Below are positions 44,276-55,335 of a stretch of DNA of 64,000 nucleotides, in pieces. Each line of letters starts with the position of its first letter. The first letter of the stretch is position 1. The translations under genes and the position numbers were made by a program. The notes beneath the pieces are model-generated. The model ran no database searches and was not told where the DNA came from. It saw only the letters and a list, made by a program, of their open reading frames with translations. Source of the DNA: Tolypeutes matacus (taxonomy: Eukaryota; Chordata; Mammalia; Cingulata; Chlamyphoridae); contig JAKSZT010053881.1 of NCBI GenBank assembly GCA_026826555.1, forward strand, positions 11,346,667-11,410,666, read 5' to 3'.

Positions 44276-44900
44276 AGTTACCTATGATCACATATTACCA
44301 TTATGGGAAGGGAGAGGTTAGGAAAGGAAGTGGCCAAATCCAAAGCCCTGTCTGGAGGCCATGATGAATAGGGATCCTAGACTTCCCCAGGGAGCGATTA
44401 CCCTCCAGCCCGCAGGTTAGTCAGAGAAGTCCAGCCCTTGGGAGGTGGATTGGAGCAACACAGCCCGTTTCTGCCAGCTCAGCATTGCCCCCAGGCCCTG
44501 CCAGCCACAGCCCTGCCTACCTTGCCTATCAGCTCCTACTGCAGAATCCAAGGAAAGGCCTTTTCAGTGTGGTCGGAGGAGGAAGTCAAGTAGCCCCTTT
44601 TGGAGGTTCTGCGGGAGGGTGAGTTCCCATGCCTCAGGCTGCCCAGACCCTGGTCAGCGGCCTTTCACCCCTGGACCTCACCAGGGATCGCCCCCCACCC
44701 TCCCACCCCTACCCCGGGCTGTGGAGCTAACACCGCCCACCCACCCAGGCTTCTTTGCCTGTCTCAACAGCTGACGATTCAATTCTAAATAAGTGACTTG
44801 CCGTAGGGCAGCTCCCTGATTTGCCAGGGCAGTCTCATGTAGATGAAGCCTTCTCTCAGGTAAAGGAAGGTGGACTTTCCCCTAAAGGTCAGAACTGCTG
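44276..44900. other. GC-moderate unassigned stretch
   Basis: Plus-strand frames at 44445-44788 are proline-rich but show no known domain. No gene is recognised. Confidence 0.4.
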
Positions 44901-44904
44901 AGAG

Positions 44905-45325
44905 TAAGAACTCTGACCTGGTGCCAGATTATCTGGGTTTGGATCTGACTCCTCCATTTCAAAGTGGTGTGACCAGGGGCAAGTAATTTAACCTCTCTGG
45001 ACCTCGGTTTCCTCATCTTCAAAACGGGAACAATAATAGTACTTAAAAGAGTTATTATGGGGAAGCGGCTGTGGCTCAATCAGTGGGGCTCCCGTTTACC
45101 ATATGGGAGGCCCCGGGTTCGATTTCCGGGGCCTCCTGGTGAAGGCAGGCCCGCCCGCGAGCACAGGCAGCAAGGGGGGGATAAATGAGTAGATAAATAA
45201 AATCTTTAAAAATAATAATAATAATAAGAGTTATTATGAGGATTAAATGAATTAATATCTATACAGAGCTTAGAACTATACCTGGCACATAGTAAGTGCT
45301 TATATAAGTGTTTGATAAATAAATG
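44905..45325 (+). repeat. MIR split by a young SINE
   Basis: A nearly complete MIR with 'tggatctgactcctccattt', 'tctctggacctcggtttcct' before the SINE and 'cctggcacatagtaagtgct' after it. Confidence 0.85.
45060..45225 (+). mobile_element. DAS-type SINE, long young form with TSD
   Basis: Perfect duplications 'aagagttattatg' at 45047-45059 and 45226-45238. It lacks about 20 bases of the body seen in 4827-5012, between 'cccgcccgcg' and 'agcacaggcag'. Confidence 0.95.
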
Positions 45326-45329
45326 TCTA

Positions 45330-45650
45330 ATAATGGGGAATTGGTTATGTAAAGTCTATATAATAGAGTACTACTTAGCCAGTAAATCTCTATTATAGAA
45401 GAATAGGAACACAGAAATATGTTCATCTATTACCAAGTGAAACAACAGACTCTCAGACTCTCAAAAAAATTTACGGTATACCATTTTTCTTGGAAAAAAA
45501 AAAAGGAAATCTATATACTTTGAAAAGAAAAAAATACTAAAAGTATATACACCCAAAAGTTGTTTTTCTCTTTTCCAAAATTTCTGCATTTTGGGTATGT
45601 TACTTTAGTACCAATAAAAATTATTCTGAAAGGGATTAAATATAATAGAT
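45330..45650 (+). repeat. Old L1/HAL1-like 3' segment
   Basis: 'aatggggaattggttatgta' and 'gtgaaacaacagactctcag' resemble the 3' part of old L1/HAL1 elements. Confidence 0.55.
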
Positions 45651-45654
45651 GTGC

Positions 45655-48040
45655 ATAATCCAGATTAAACAATCATGTTTAAAAAAGAAGAAGAATGGCC
45701 ACAACCTGACATTCTCTAAGCCTAGATCATTCAGGGCACCTCCTAGGTTGAGGTTGAGAGGTGACCAGCACCACATACTTTAAGTGATTAGTCAAATGTT
45801 GCCATCAAAAGGAAAAAAAAATAACAGTAAGTGCTTAGTCAGATAATATATACGATCATCGTGGGAATATTAAAAAGCTAACCACACCAGCACAGCCAAA
45901 CTTAAATCTTACCTAAACAACAGGTGACCCACACATACCAAGTAAACAAATGGGAGTGTAACGGCAATGAATTAAGCGTGTTTTGTAAGGTGGTAGTGAA
46001 GGGGAGTCATGAATAGACAGGATGGGGTGGAGTGCGGGGGAGCAAGCCTCCAGCCACTGAGTCAGAGGTTTCAAGAAGGAAATGGAACTTCAGGGGCTGC
46101 TAAAATAAAGGAAGGAGATAAGCATCTCTTTTTAGTGCTTACTTAATGTAGAACTTGAATAGAGAAAAGAATAAGTCAAGAACCACCCCTGAACCATGAC
46201 CTTCAGAAACAGTAACAGGCAGACTTCTCTACTCCTCACCAAGCCACTTCTCACCCTGTTCCCAGGTCCTACAATATGAAACCTCAAACAATGCATCCAG
46301 ACTCATGGGAATAAGGTTAAATTTAACCCTCTGTCAAAGAAGGGTGATAAGATGAGTCCAGAAATACGCCTTAACCTCAGTGCCAAGGTGCCTTGTTCAC
46401 CTTTGCCTGTTTTCCCCCCTTAACAGTCATATCGTCACCAATCCTTTCTCCCAATCCTGCTAACAGTAGATTCTCTGCAAGTTGTCTGAACCTTTTCATC
46501 TCCATATTTTGAGCTCATAATCTCTCTCCCCAGCATTCCCTGGCCCTCAGAAGATGTGAAGAGCTTTGGAAGAAAAACAAAATAATAGTAGCAAATTCTG
46601 ATATTGTGCTGACTGAATGAAACTTCTGATGGACAGAAGCTAGTTTCAGTTCCCCCTTCAATCTTTTCAAATGTCACCACCATAAGGTCCCCCTACATAA
46701 CTTACCCTACTCATAAACCCCATGGATATCCACAGGACCATTGCAGTAACCCCTGCCCCAACACCTGAATTGGCTGGAAATGTGTCTTTCTTTCCTAAGA
46801 ACAATGGGATCCTGGGGCTGTCTTTACACCTCCCAGGACTGTGTCCCAGGTACAGGCAGGAGGAGGCTGGCAGGCTGTCTTATTTTCCAGCAAAGGCTGG
46901 CAGTGTTCAGAACATCCAGATGCTTTCTGTTGGTGTTTGTAGGGTCAGCCTCAAGCTTCAGGCTTGCAAAAACGGGGTCACAAATCTTGCATTAGGAGGA
47001 AAATTGATTGCATATTTGGACAAGGCAATAAAAAAAATCACTAGGAGAGGTGCCATAATAACCTGAAAAGTCCCCATTTTGTTTAGAGAACCGAGGGTCT
47101 GGGAGGCCTGATGAAGTCAGTGTTTTTTTCCTTCCAAGAGCATCTGGGTCAGCATCACGGGAGAAGAAAAGAACAAGGGGGAGTCCGCAGGCTTCCTGAG
47201 CAGAGTGCTCCTAATTGCTCAGGCACATTTGATAACACCAGGCCTTCCTGGAGGTTGGCCTGTTTCCCTCATTCCTTCAGCAGGACAGGCTGTTTGACCC
47301 CAACAGGCTACACTGATTTACAGCCGCACTTCTTTTCCTTTTTTTCCATCCCTCCCTCGTCTGTGGTCAGTTCAAAGTACACTGAAGGGAAAGAGAGGCC
47401 AAGGAATCTGCCCATTTGGGAAGTGGTTTTGGGCAAGTGCTAACATTCTAACTCACACTTTGCCTTAAAAATTGGTCCCTTGCTCTTCCGGGGAGCAGGA
47501 TGGTGGTCTGAGCTGGTGTTTGCCAGTGACTCCCAGAACACGGAGCCATCTCTCTCCGTGTAAGTGACCCTGAATAGAGAGGTCTTGGACATTGGACTAG
47601 GTTTGACAGTGGTGAGGGCTCAGCAGGCACCCATCTCCTCAATTCTTCCTGGGAACAGCAAGAAGAAGGGAGGGAAGTATCTCCTGAACAAAAATTCAAA
47701 GAGAAAAAGAAAAACTATTTCAATGGAAAAGCTGTTGTGTTTTGCAAAATTTTGTTTATGATTTATGGATTATAGATTGTAGAAAAAATTCTTTATCTGA
47801 TCAACTCAGCGCTTCTCGATAAGGACTAGGATTTTGCTCCTATAACTTTGTCATGGTGGATTCTACTTCCTTAATGGAGCATCATGTAATTCTTTCACAT
47901 CTCTATCTCATGTATATAGTATATTCTAAAAAGGAAGAAAAATGTTGTCTTTTCTATAGCCAATGCACAAAATGAATGGGCCTGTTCAATGCTTTGTTGT
48001 CTTTGCTTTTCCTCTGCAAAGTTGTTTTGGGGAGTACACA
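45655..48040. other. Unassigned
   Basis: This is about 2.4 kb of unique sequence. Plus-strand frames of about 110 codons (46722-47066, 47111-47443) show no family feature. No exon or clear repeat is seen. Confidence 0.4.
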
Positions 48041-48217
48041 CATTTTTTTTTTTTTTTTTTTTTTTGTAGTACTGGAGCTGGGGATTGAACCCAGAACCTC
48101 ATATGTGAGAAGCCGGCGCTCAACCACTGAGCTATACTGGCTCCCCCGAGTTGTTCTTTTTTTCAGTTGTTTGTTTGTTTGTGTTTTTAGGAGGTACTAG
48201 GGATTGAACCTGGAGCC
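48041..48217 (-). mobile_element. Two-headed DAS-type SINE, second unit cut by L1
   Basis: The first minus-strand head covers about 48066-48147. A 'gagttgttctttttttcagt' linker follows (plus-strand reading), then a second unit that stops at 'aacctggagccttt', where L1 tail sequence begins. Confidence 0.8.
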
Positions 48218-48727
48218 TTTAAAAAAGTTAATTTAATTTAATTTAATTTTTAAAGAAGCTTTAGATTATATAAATGATAAATTGAAAATATAGGGGAATT
48301 CCCATATACCCCACCCCCTCCCCCTCCCACTCTTTCCCCTCTTAACAACATCTTTTGTTAGTGTGGTACATTTGTACAATTGATGAGCACATATTGAAGC
48401 ATTGCTACTAATTACTAAACTGTAATATTTTACTTTACAGTTTACACTTTGCCCTGCACATTTTTATAGGTTTTGACAAAATGTATAATGTCCTGTATCC
48501 ATCATTGCAATGTCATTCAGAACAATTCCAATGTCCCAAAAATGCCCCAAGTTACACCTATTCTTCCCTCTCCTACCCCTTAGAACCTCTGGTGACCACT
48601 GCCTTTATATCAATGATACAAGTTCTTCCATTGCTAGAATAATAATGTATTAAGTTAGTGGAAAAGTAATTTGCGGTTTTGGACCGTGAATTTTAAGTCA
48701 TTACAACTAGACTCAAACACATCTTTA

Positions 48728-49689
48728 TTAATCAAAATAGGAACCATTACAATCAACACATTTTTGCCAATGAGAAATAAGTTTGTTTATTCCTGTAGTG
48801 TAAAAATCCATACTTCAGGATTCGACGAACTCTTGGAAAACATTTTCTACATCCTGCTGGTTGTGGAAGCATTTTCCCTGCAAAAAGTTGTCGAGATGCT
48901 TGAAGAAGTTGTAGTCAGTTGGCGAGAGGTCAGATGAATATGGCGGGTGAGGCAAAGCTTTGTAGCCCAATTCGTTCAACTTTTGAAGTGCTGGTTGTGG
49001 GACGTGCAGTCAGGTGTTGTCTTGGAGAAGAATTGGGCCCTTTCTGTTGACCAATGCTGGCTGCAGGCGTTGCAGTTTTCGGTGCCTCTCATTGATTTGC
49101 TGAGCCTACTTCTCAGACGTAGGGGTTTCACCAGGATTCTGAAAGATGTAGGGGATCAGACCGGCAGCAGACCACCAAACGGTGACCATGACCTTTTTTT
49201 GGTGCAAGTTTGGCTTTGGGAAGTGCTTCGGAGCTTCTTCTCGGTCCAAGCATTGAGCTGGTCATTGCCCGTTGTCGTATAAAATCCACTTTTCATTGCA
49301 AGTCATAATTCGATCAAGAAATGGTTTGTTGTTGTTGCGTAGAATACGAGAAGATGACACTTCAAAACGACAATTTTTTAAATTTTTGGTCAGCTCATGA
49401 GGCACTCACTTATCAAGCCTTTTCACCTTTCCAATGTGCTTCAAATGCCAGAATGGTTGACGTTTAGGCCTTCGGCAACTTCTCGTGTAGTTGTAAGAGG
49501 ATCAGCTTCGATGATTGCTCTCAACTGGTCATTGTCAACTTCCAGTAGCCAGCCACTGCACTCCTCATCTTCAAGGCTCTCGCCTCCTTTGCAAAACTTC
49601 TTGAACCACCACTGCACTGTACGTTTGTTAGCAGCTCCTGGCCAAACGCATTGTTGATGTTGCAAGTTGTCTCCGCTGCTTTATGACCC
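48728..49689 (-). pseudogene. Mariner transposase pseudogene (Hsmar1 type)
   Basis: This encodes a cut-and-paste DDD transposase of the Tc1/mariner superfamily, related to the MAR domain of primate SETMAR. The helix-turn-helix part is clear: NKRTVQWWFKKFCKG, then DNDQLRAIIEADPLTTTREV. The C-terminal end HWQKCVDCNGSYFD is preserved with its stop at 48728-48730. It is dead: the first catalytic aspartate (TCDEKW in the family) reads TCNEKW, several in-frame stops are present, and about the first twenty residues are absent. The second and third catalytic positions still read Asp (QDN, PTDYNFF). The residues I can read match the Hsmar1 protein very closely. Confidence 0.9.
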
Positions 49690-49872
49690 ATTTTTTTTTT
49701 AAATTTTTTTTTAATTTATTCATTTATCCCCCCCTTGCTGCTTGTGCTCGCTGGGTCAGCTAACCACGCCGCGCGGGCGGGCTTGCCTTCACCAGGAGGC
49801 CCCGGGAACCGAACCCGGGGCCTCCCATATGGTAAACGGGAGCCCTACTGATTGAGCCACAGCCGCTTCCCT
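49690..49872 (-). mobile_element. DAS-type SINE, long young form, inside the mariner
   Basis: A minus-strand copy of the form seen at 4827-5012. Flanks 'gacccatttttt' and 'ggcccatttttt' are a duplication with one mismatch. It landed at the junction between transposase and L1 sequence. Confidence 0.9.
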
Positions 49873-50230
49873 GGCCCATTTTTTAATTGGGTCATTTGTC
49901 TTTTTATTGTTGAGTTGTACCATCTCTTTATATATCCTGGATATTAAACCCTTATCAGATATGTGATTTCCAAATATTTTTTCCCACTGAGTTGGCTGCC
50001 TTTTCACCCTTCTGACAAATTCCTGTGAGGTGCAAAAGTGTTGAATTTTGAGGAGGTCCCATTTATCTACTTTTTCTTTTGTTGCACATGCTTTGGGTGT
50101 GAAGTCCAAGAAACCACCACCTACTACAAGGTCTTGAAGATGTTTCCCTACATTTTCTTCTAGTAGTTTTTATGGTCCTGGCTTTTATATTTAGATCTTT
50201 GATCCATTTTGAGTTGATTCTTGTATAGGG
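49873..50230 (-). mobile_element. L1 ORF2 fragment inside the mariner
   Basis: In reverse this is L1 ORF2 text: 'tctggatattaaac'-type blocks, 'ccatttatctactttttctt', 'tttgatccattttgagttga'. It is an internal piece of ORF2, not a 3' end, and has no poly(A), so ordinary target-primed insertion does not explain it. Confidence 0.85.
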
Positions 50231-50555
50231 GGTAGCAATTACTTTTGCACCAACCTAATACTTTAGTCCATAGTTGCATTCCTAACTTGTGTTTGTTCAT
50301 TCCTCAATCTTGAGGATTGGGGTGGTGATGCCCACTCTGCTTCCAATTGAGAGAGGGCTTAGATCCCATGGGGCAGATGGGTGAAACTGTCTTGATTGAG
50401 TTGTAGGTACTCTTTGTTTTTTTGGGATGGGCATTGTCCATCATCATCCTTTTGTTGGTTGACCTGAGTGAGCCCAATGAACTGGGTAGGTGTTGCAACT
50501 TTGAGAGATTCAGGGCCCAGCCGGCACATGAACAATCTGAAGATTTAAGTCTTTG

Positions 50556-50657
50556 CTTTTTTTTTTTTTTTTTTTTACAGGGAGGTCCAGGGTATCAAAC
50601 CCGGGTCCCTCCATATGGGAGACGGACGCCCAACCATTTGAGCCACATCCGTCCCCC
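50556..50657 (-). mobile_element. DAS-type SINE, short form with TSD
   Basis: Perfect duplications 'agatttaagtctttg' at 50541-50555 and 50658-50672. The B box has one change ('ggtttgatacc'). Confidence 0.95.
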
Positions 50658-50672
50658 AGATTTAAGTCTTTG

Positions 50673-51718
50673 GGACATAAATTTAATGAGTATAGTGCAA
50701 TACTCACATCTTTAAACTCTTTTTCACTGTTGCAAAAAAAGTTTAGGCAAGCTTGACCAAACCCATTAGAGCATGAAATAGGAGAACAGGGGCCCCAGTA
50801 TTTGTAAAACCATTCCTGGTGGGACAGTGGGTGGGAGGGTGGGAGGATGGGGATCAAGAAAGGCTGATCAAGAGGTGGGCTCCTTCCCTGCCCTTCTGCT
50901 TTTTGCACCTGCTGGAGGGACCAGTCATGGCAGGCCTGATTGACAGCACCTGCCTGAGCTTAGCTGAGCCTGGAGAGGACTTACCCCTGCTGGGCTAGGT
51001 ATTTGCCACTTCTTCCTTTGCCCCTTTCCTTGGGCACCTTGAAGGATAGGAAGAACTAAAACCTAATGTGACCCATTTGAAACAACAAGACCTGTCCCAG
51101 TTGGGCCTAATCAAAGAACTTGGTGTAGAGTCACAAAGGCCCACTGAGCTCTGCCTCCAGATAAAGACATTCAAGTTATGACTCTTACCACTCTTCCCTA
51201 AAGGATGTCTGTTATGGTTGAAAAGAATTCCTGGAAACTGGTAGCCCCGAATGATGGCTTGTGAGCAACAGACTCAGCTCCCGGCCGCCCAGTCAAATTC
51301 TGCAAGCCCTGACTGCTTTCCAGCTCTGTGCTACCTGCTCCCCAACCCCACTTATCTCTTTCTACTCTCAAGCTTTTCGTTTTCCATCTAACTGACCTTC
51401 CATTCCTCAAACCCTCAACACACACAGTTTCATGATACAGTTTCTCAAGCTTTCTGTAAACCAGGGTCTCTAAGAGCCTCCTTCTCTCTTTATGTGACCA
51501 TTTCTGAATCCTCACTCTTTAAGTTCTCAGCTTCCCTGTGGCGTCTGATACTGGTGTTCACCGCTCTCTCCCTCTCAGTCCTTGCCTCTTCCTCCCCTGA
51601 CCCTGCACTTCTTTCCCTTTAGCCTCCTTCCCTTTTCCTTTGCTGGCCCTTCTCCTTCCTACCACTTACCACTCCCAGCCCTCTGACTCAGCCCTTTCCA
51701 CACTTCTTTCTTCCTTTC
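50673..51718. other. Unassigned
   Basis: No exon or clear repeat is seen. C/T-rich sequence runs from 51350 to 51730. Confidence 0.4.
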
Positions 51719-51830
51719 TTCCTTTCTGTACCGGAGCTGGGGACTGAACCCAGGACCTCATATGTGAGAAGCTGGTGCTCAATCACTGAGCCACATCCAC
51801 CCCCCCTGAGTTGATTATTTTGTTTGTTTG
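51719..51830 (-). mobile_element. DAS-type SINE, with a detached second head
   Basis: A minus-strand head lies at 51728-51806, followed by the dimer linker 'gagttgattattttgtttgt'. A head remnant at 52135-52177 ('ctcccatgtgggaagcttga') fits the missing second unit, about 300 bp away. Confidence 0.7.
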
Positions 51831-52379
51831 CTATGGGAACCTGCTGGAAAAACTCAAAGTGAACAAACAGCCCTTAGTAACCCCAGGACTCAGCTCAGCC
51901 CAAGTTGGGGGGTAGGGGTCAGCGGAACCCAGGCCTGGCTTTCTTTTCTGTCCCATGATTTACTGCACTGTCCCTTCCCTCATTCAACTCACAAGCCATA
52001 TTCCATCCTCCCTTGGCACGCAGCCCGCCCCAGGCAATCCTGTAAGGACTATGGCTGAGGGCAAGCATTATCTTCTCCTGGAGATTCCCAGGGGACTCAG
52101 CGCAAACAGGCTGAAAACTGTTCCAGGCTAAGGATGGAGCTCCCATGTGGGAAGCTTGAGTCACATCCACCCCCTCCTTACTCTTTCTTATTTTCTCATT
52201 CCTCTGCTGCCCACCCTCTGTCTCTATCATTAGTTCCCAGCATTTCAGGATGAGTGTCATGGGGAGATAAGTAGCAACCCCCACCTAGGACAGCTGAATT
52301 GGTTTCTAAACAGTTTTCCCCAATTGTAATGGTTACGATTCATAATTAAGGCCAAAGGAGGACAATACTCTTTGAAATT
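51831..52379. other. Unassigned, contains a SINE remnant
   Basis: Unique sequence separates the SINE linker from the head remnant at 52135-52177. It may be an insertion into a two-headed SINE. No exon is seen. Confidence 0.4.
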
Positions 52380-52689
52380 CATTGCTACTCTCTTCTCACT
52401 AGTCTAAGATCCCTCTTGTACTGGCCTCCTATAATCTGGCTTCTTGTCCCAAAAGGCAGACTCCCAAGCAAGGCCCACAAGACTGCACCCACAGGATCGG
52501 GTCCCACCCACCACTCAGTATCATCTGGCGCCAGGTTTGCTCTCTGAACTGCAGCCACAGGGTCCTCTTTCATCCTCTCAAATGTGCTATGTTCCCTCCC
52601 ACCCTAGACCTCTGACCATGTACTCCTTTGTCTAGAATACTCCATCTCCTGCTATGCCCCCCACCTTATCCATTTAATTCATTGCCAAG

Positions 52690-53192
52690 TGCCAAATCAC
52701 GCCACAAGTTAACAGCTTAAAATGAAAAGAGCTTGTTATCTCCCAGTTTCTTTGGATCAGGAACCTGGGATGGTTCTGGCTCAGGGTTTCTCAAGAGGTT
52801 ACACTGGAGCTGTCAGCTAGGGCTTCAGTTCAAGCCCGAGGAGCCACATCCAGGCTCACTCATGCTGCCTTTGTAGGCCTCCGTTCCCCTCTAGCTGTTC
52901 TTGGCCACGTGGCTTCTCCATAGGCTGCCTGAGTGTCCTCCGGACACAGGAACTGGCTTCTCCCAGAATGAATGATGAGAGCAGAAGAGAGAGAGAGAGA
53001 AGAGAGAGTGCCCCAAACAGAAGCTGCAGTCTTTTTTAACCTAATTTCAGAAGTGACATATTCTCCTTTTCGCCGTATGCTCTTGATCAAACACGCCAAC
53101 CCTGGTAGAGTATGGGTGGGAACTACACAGGGTCATGAACCCCAAAAGGCCGGGATCACTGGGGGCCATCTTGGGTGACTGCCTCCCACACT
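52690..53192 (+). mobile_element. MLT1-like LTR
   Basis: 'ggttctggctcagggtttct', 'gtggcttctccataggctgc', 'taacctaatttcagaagtga' and 'tcactgggggccatcttggg' match a MaLR-type solo LTR. A GA-rich run lies at about 52985-53007. Confidence 0.75.
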
Positions 53193-53303
53193 CCTACCTG
53201 TCTTTCAGATCTCAGCTAAATTGTCACTTCCTTTCCCACTGATTAATATTTATCTCCTCATTAGACTATAAGTTTCTTGAGAACCAGTGTCTGTTTTGCT
53301 TAG

Positions 53304-53956
53304 ATATCAGTTAGCTTTTACAGTGAAACAAACCAACTGAAAACTCCGTGCCTCAAAGTGGCATTCATTTATTATTTCTCATATGTCTATGGGTCAGCTG
53401 AGTTCTGCTAACAGGTGGCAAGGCTCACTCGGGCATCGGGCATCAGCTATTGGGCTAGCTGGAGCTGATGGCTCTGAAATGGCCTCACTCATAATGAGCA
53501 CGTGTCTGCTGTTGGCTGGGGGAGGCTGGGAGTGAATAGGGTCGTATGTCCCTCATCATCCAGCCAGCCAGCCTGCACTGCTCACAGGGCAGCTGTAGGG
53601 CTTCAGAAGTGAGGATGGAGAGGCACAAGGCCCCTTGAGACCAAGGCGTAGAGCAGGTGCAATGTCACTTCCACCACATTCTACTGGCCAAAACAAGCCA
53701 CAAGGCCAGCCTAGATTCAGAAGATGAAGAAATAGACTCAGCCTGCAAAGGGATGTAGGAACAATAGGCATGCAGCCATTTTTTTTTTTTTTTAATTTTT
53801 CTTTTATTTTAATTTTTTAAAACAATTTTAAAAGGGGGTTCCACTGTTTAAAAAAAAGTCAGAAGACTGCCTTTTTTATCTAACATTCTTATTTACAAGG
53901 TGAAATATCTAAGCCCCGTGAGGGCCATGCAGCCATTTTTGTAAACAACCTACCAC
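53304..53956 (+). mobile_element. MLT1-like LTR with a retrocopy inside
   Basis: It starts near 'atatcagttagcttttacag' and ends 'aacctaccaca'. Flanks 'gctta' and 'gctca' may be the 5-bp duplication. The insertion at 53784-53925 interrupts its last part. Confidence 0.7.
53784..53925 (-). mobile_element. Retrocopy of an unidentified RNA 3' end
   Basis: Perfect duplications 'catgcagccattttt' at 53769-53783 and 53926-53940 flank a minus-strand piece of about 140 bp. It starts 'ggccctcacggggcttagat' and ends in an A-rich tail. It does not resemble the local SINE or L1. The parent RNA is not recognised. Confidence 0.8.
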
Positions 53957-54277
53957 AGCTCACTACAGTATCCTCAGAGACTAGCGTAGTACCTGGCATA
54001 TAGTAGGGACTCAATAAATTGAGTTGAATGAATGTATTGGAATATTTTACCTTTAATTGTCCTAATTTTGGTCTTAGCTTGTCTCCCTCACTGCTATGCA
54101 AGTACCTTGAAAACCAGGATTCTACCTTATTCGTGTTTGTGACCCTGTTAACATTCACATGGCATTGGACTCCAGCAGGTGATGAATCAATGTAATGCCA
54201 ACGCTTTTCAAACTCTGTTTGCATGTCTCTATCTGCTTTGCCTTCCTCAAAGCTTAAAGGCTTCCACAGCAGATTTT

Positions 54278-54478
54278 CATAGGCTTTGCCATCTGACAGA
54301 CCTGGGCTTGAATCCTGAATCTGCCACTTACCAACTGTGACCTTGGGCAAGTTCCTTCACCCTGCTGAGCCCCAGTTTCTTCTTCCACAAAATGGGGGTG
54401 CCTGCCTCAGAACTGTTGTAAGGTTTAAGTGTGATTACGTGTGATAGGCTAAGCACAGTGGTAGGCACAGAATAAACA
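54278..54478 (+). repeat. MIR
   Basis: A well-preserved MIR: 'cagacctgggcttgaatcct', 'tgaccttgggcaagttcctt', 'ctaagcacagtggtaggcac'. Confidence 0.85.
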
Positions 54479-54880
54479 GCATTCCCTTCCCATTGTCCTA
54501 ATGCTTTGCATTCATCTTCACACCTGGCCCCTCCAGCCCTGCCTGGAGCATCCAGCCTGTCCCAGAAAAGCCACATCTGTTTCCCACCACTCTCGGTCTC
54601 TTGAAAGCAATCATTGGCATAAGTTTGAGCACATCTAGACACCAATAGCAGTACAGTTCCTGCTGCCACAGATAGGCAGGAAGACTGTCAGTTATGAGTG
54701 ATTTTGCCACTGCCTGGTCAGTGTCTATAATCCTGAGGCCAGAGGATCCTCCCCTTGTGGTCCTAGGGTTTCTGGTCCAGCTGCCTTCTGCTGCTCTGTC
54801 CTACTGACTGTTTTCCCTCTAACCACCAGAAAAGTACTTTACTGTCTTAGCTCTCTGTTTTCTTTCCTTTACACTTTTTC
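54479..54880. other. Unassigned
   Basis: No exon or nameable repeat is seen. Confidence 0.4.
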
Positions 54881-54897
54881 CCCTCTTACTACTTTTT

Positions 54898-55143
54898 TTT
54901 TTTTTTTTCAATGATTTTATATTTATTTATTTATTTATTCCCCCCCTTGCTGCTTGTGCTTGCTGTGTCTATTTGCTTTTGGCATTTTTCTGGGTCTGCT
55001 TGTCTCCCTTTGTTGAGTCATCTTGCTGCGCTGGCTCACCACGCCACACAGGCCAGCTTGCCTTCACCAGGAGGCCCCGGGAATTGAACTCGGGGCCTCC
55101 CATATGGTAAACGGGAGCCCAACCAATTGAGCCACAGCCGCTT
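54898..55143 (-). mobile_element. DAS-type SINE, extended long form with TSD
   Basis: Duplications 'ccctcttacta(c)ttttt' at 54881-54897 and 55144-55160 differ at one base. The body includes the extra 'gcagcaagatgactcaacaa'-type segment (minus-strand sense) also present at 62503-62719. Confidence 0.93.
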
Positions 55144-55160
55144 CCCTCTTACTATTTTTT

Positions 55161-55335
55161 GACCCTTTTCCAGATGCCAGGCAGCATGCTAAACACCTTA
55201 CACTAATTATCTCATTAATTCTTACATCAGTTCTAATGCAGAAGAACTATTATTACTGCCATCTCACAGATAAAGAGATTGAGACTCAGAGAATTTGCAT
55301 AATTTGCCCAGGATTAAATACAGGTTCTGGTCCCT
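55161..55335 (-). repeat. MIR
   Basis: Antisense MIR: 'aggcagcatgctaaacacct', 'cacagataaagagattgaga', 'tttgcccaggattaaataca'. Confidence 0.75.

Larger units (their letters stand above)
48650..50258 (-). mobile_element. Hsmar1-like mariner, rearranged
   Basis: The right end on the minus strand reads TTAGGTTGGTGCAAAAGTAA, the Hsmar1/MADE1 terminal repeat. The left end is a diverged copy (TTAAGTTAGTGGAAAAGTAA). TA dinucleotides flank both ends (48648-48649, 50259-50260). It contains a decayed transposase, a SINE and an L1 fragment. After about 24 bases the right terminal repeat runs straight into L1 sequence, so the normal 5' UTR and the first codons are missing. Confidence 0.88.
48218..50540 (-). 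mobile_element. Xenarthran L1 3' UTR, host of the mariner
   Basis: Read on the minus strand, 50540-50261 and then 48647-48218 form one L1 3' UTR related to 28500-29300. Shared text includes 'aagccctctctca', 'gaactatggacta' and 'gtagggaggggatg'-type blocks. The mariner lies between the two parts. Confidence 0.75.
52380..54033 (+). repeat. L2 element split by two LTRs
   Basis: Three L2 pieces in order: 52380-52689, 53193-53303 ('tgtcacttcctttcccactg', 'agactataagtttcttgaga') and 53957-54033 ('cctggcatatagtagggact', 'gagttgaatgaatg'). They join to a continuous L2 3' region when the LTRs are removed. Confidence 0.75.

Noticed and set aside
54328..54669. Minus-strand 113-codon frame
   Set aside because: It overlaps a MIR and has no recognisable protein features.
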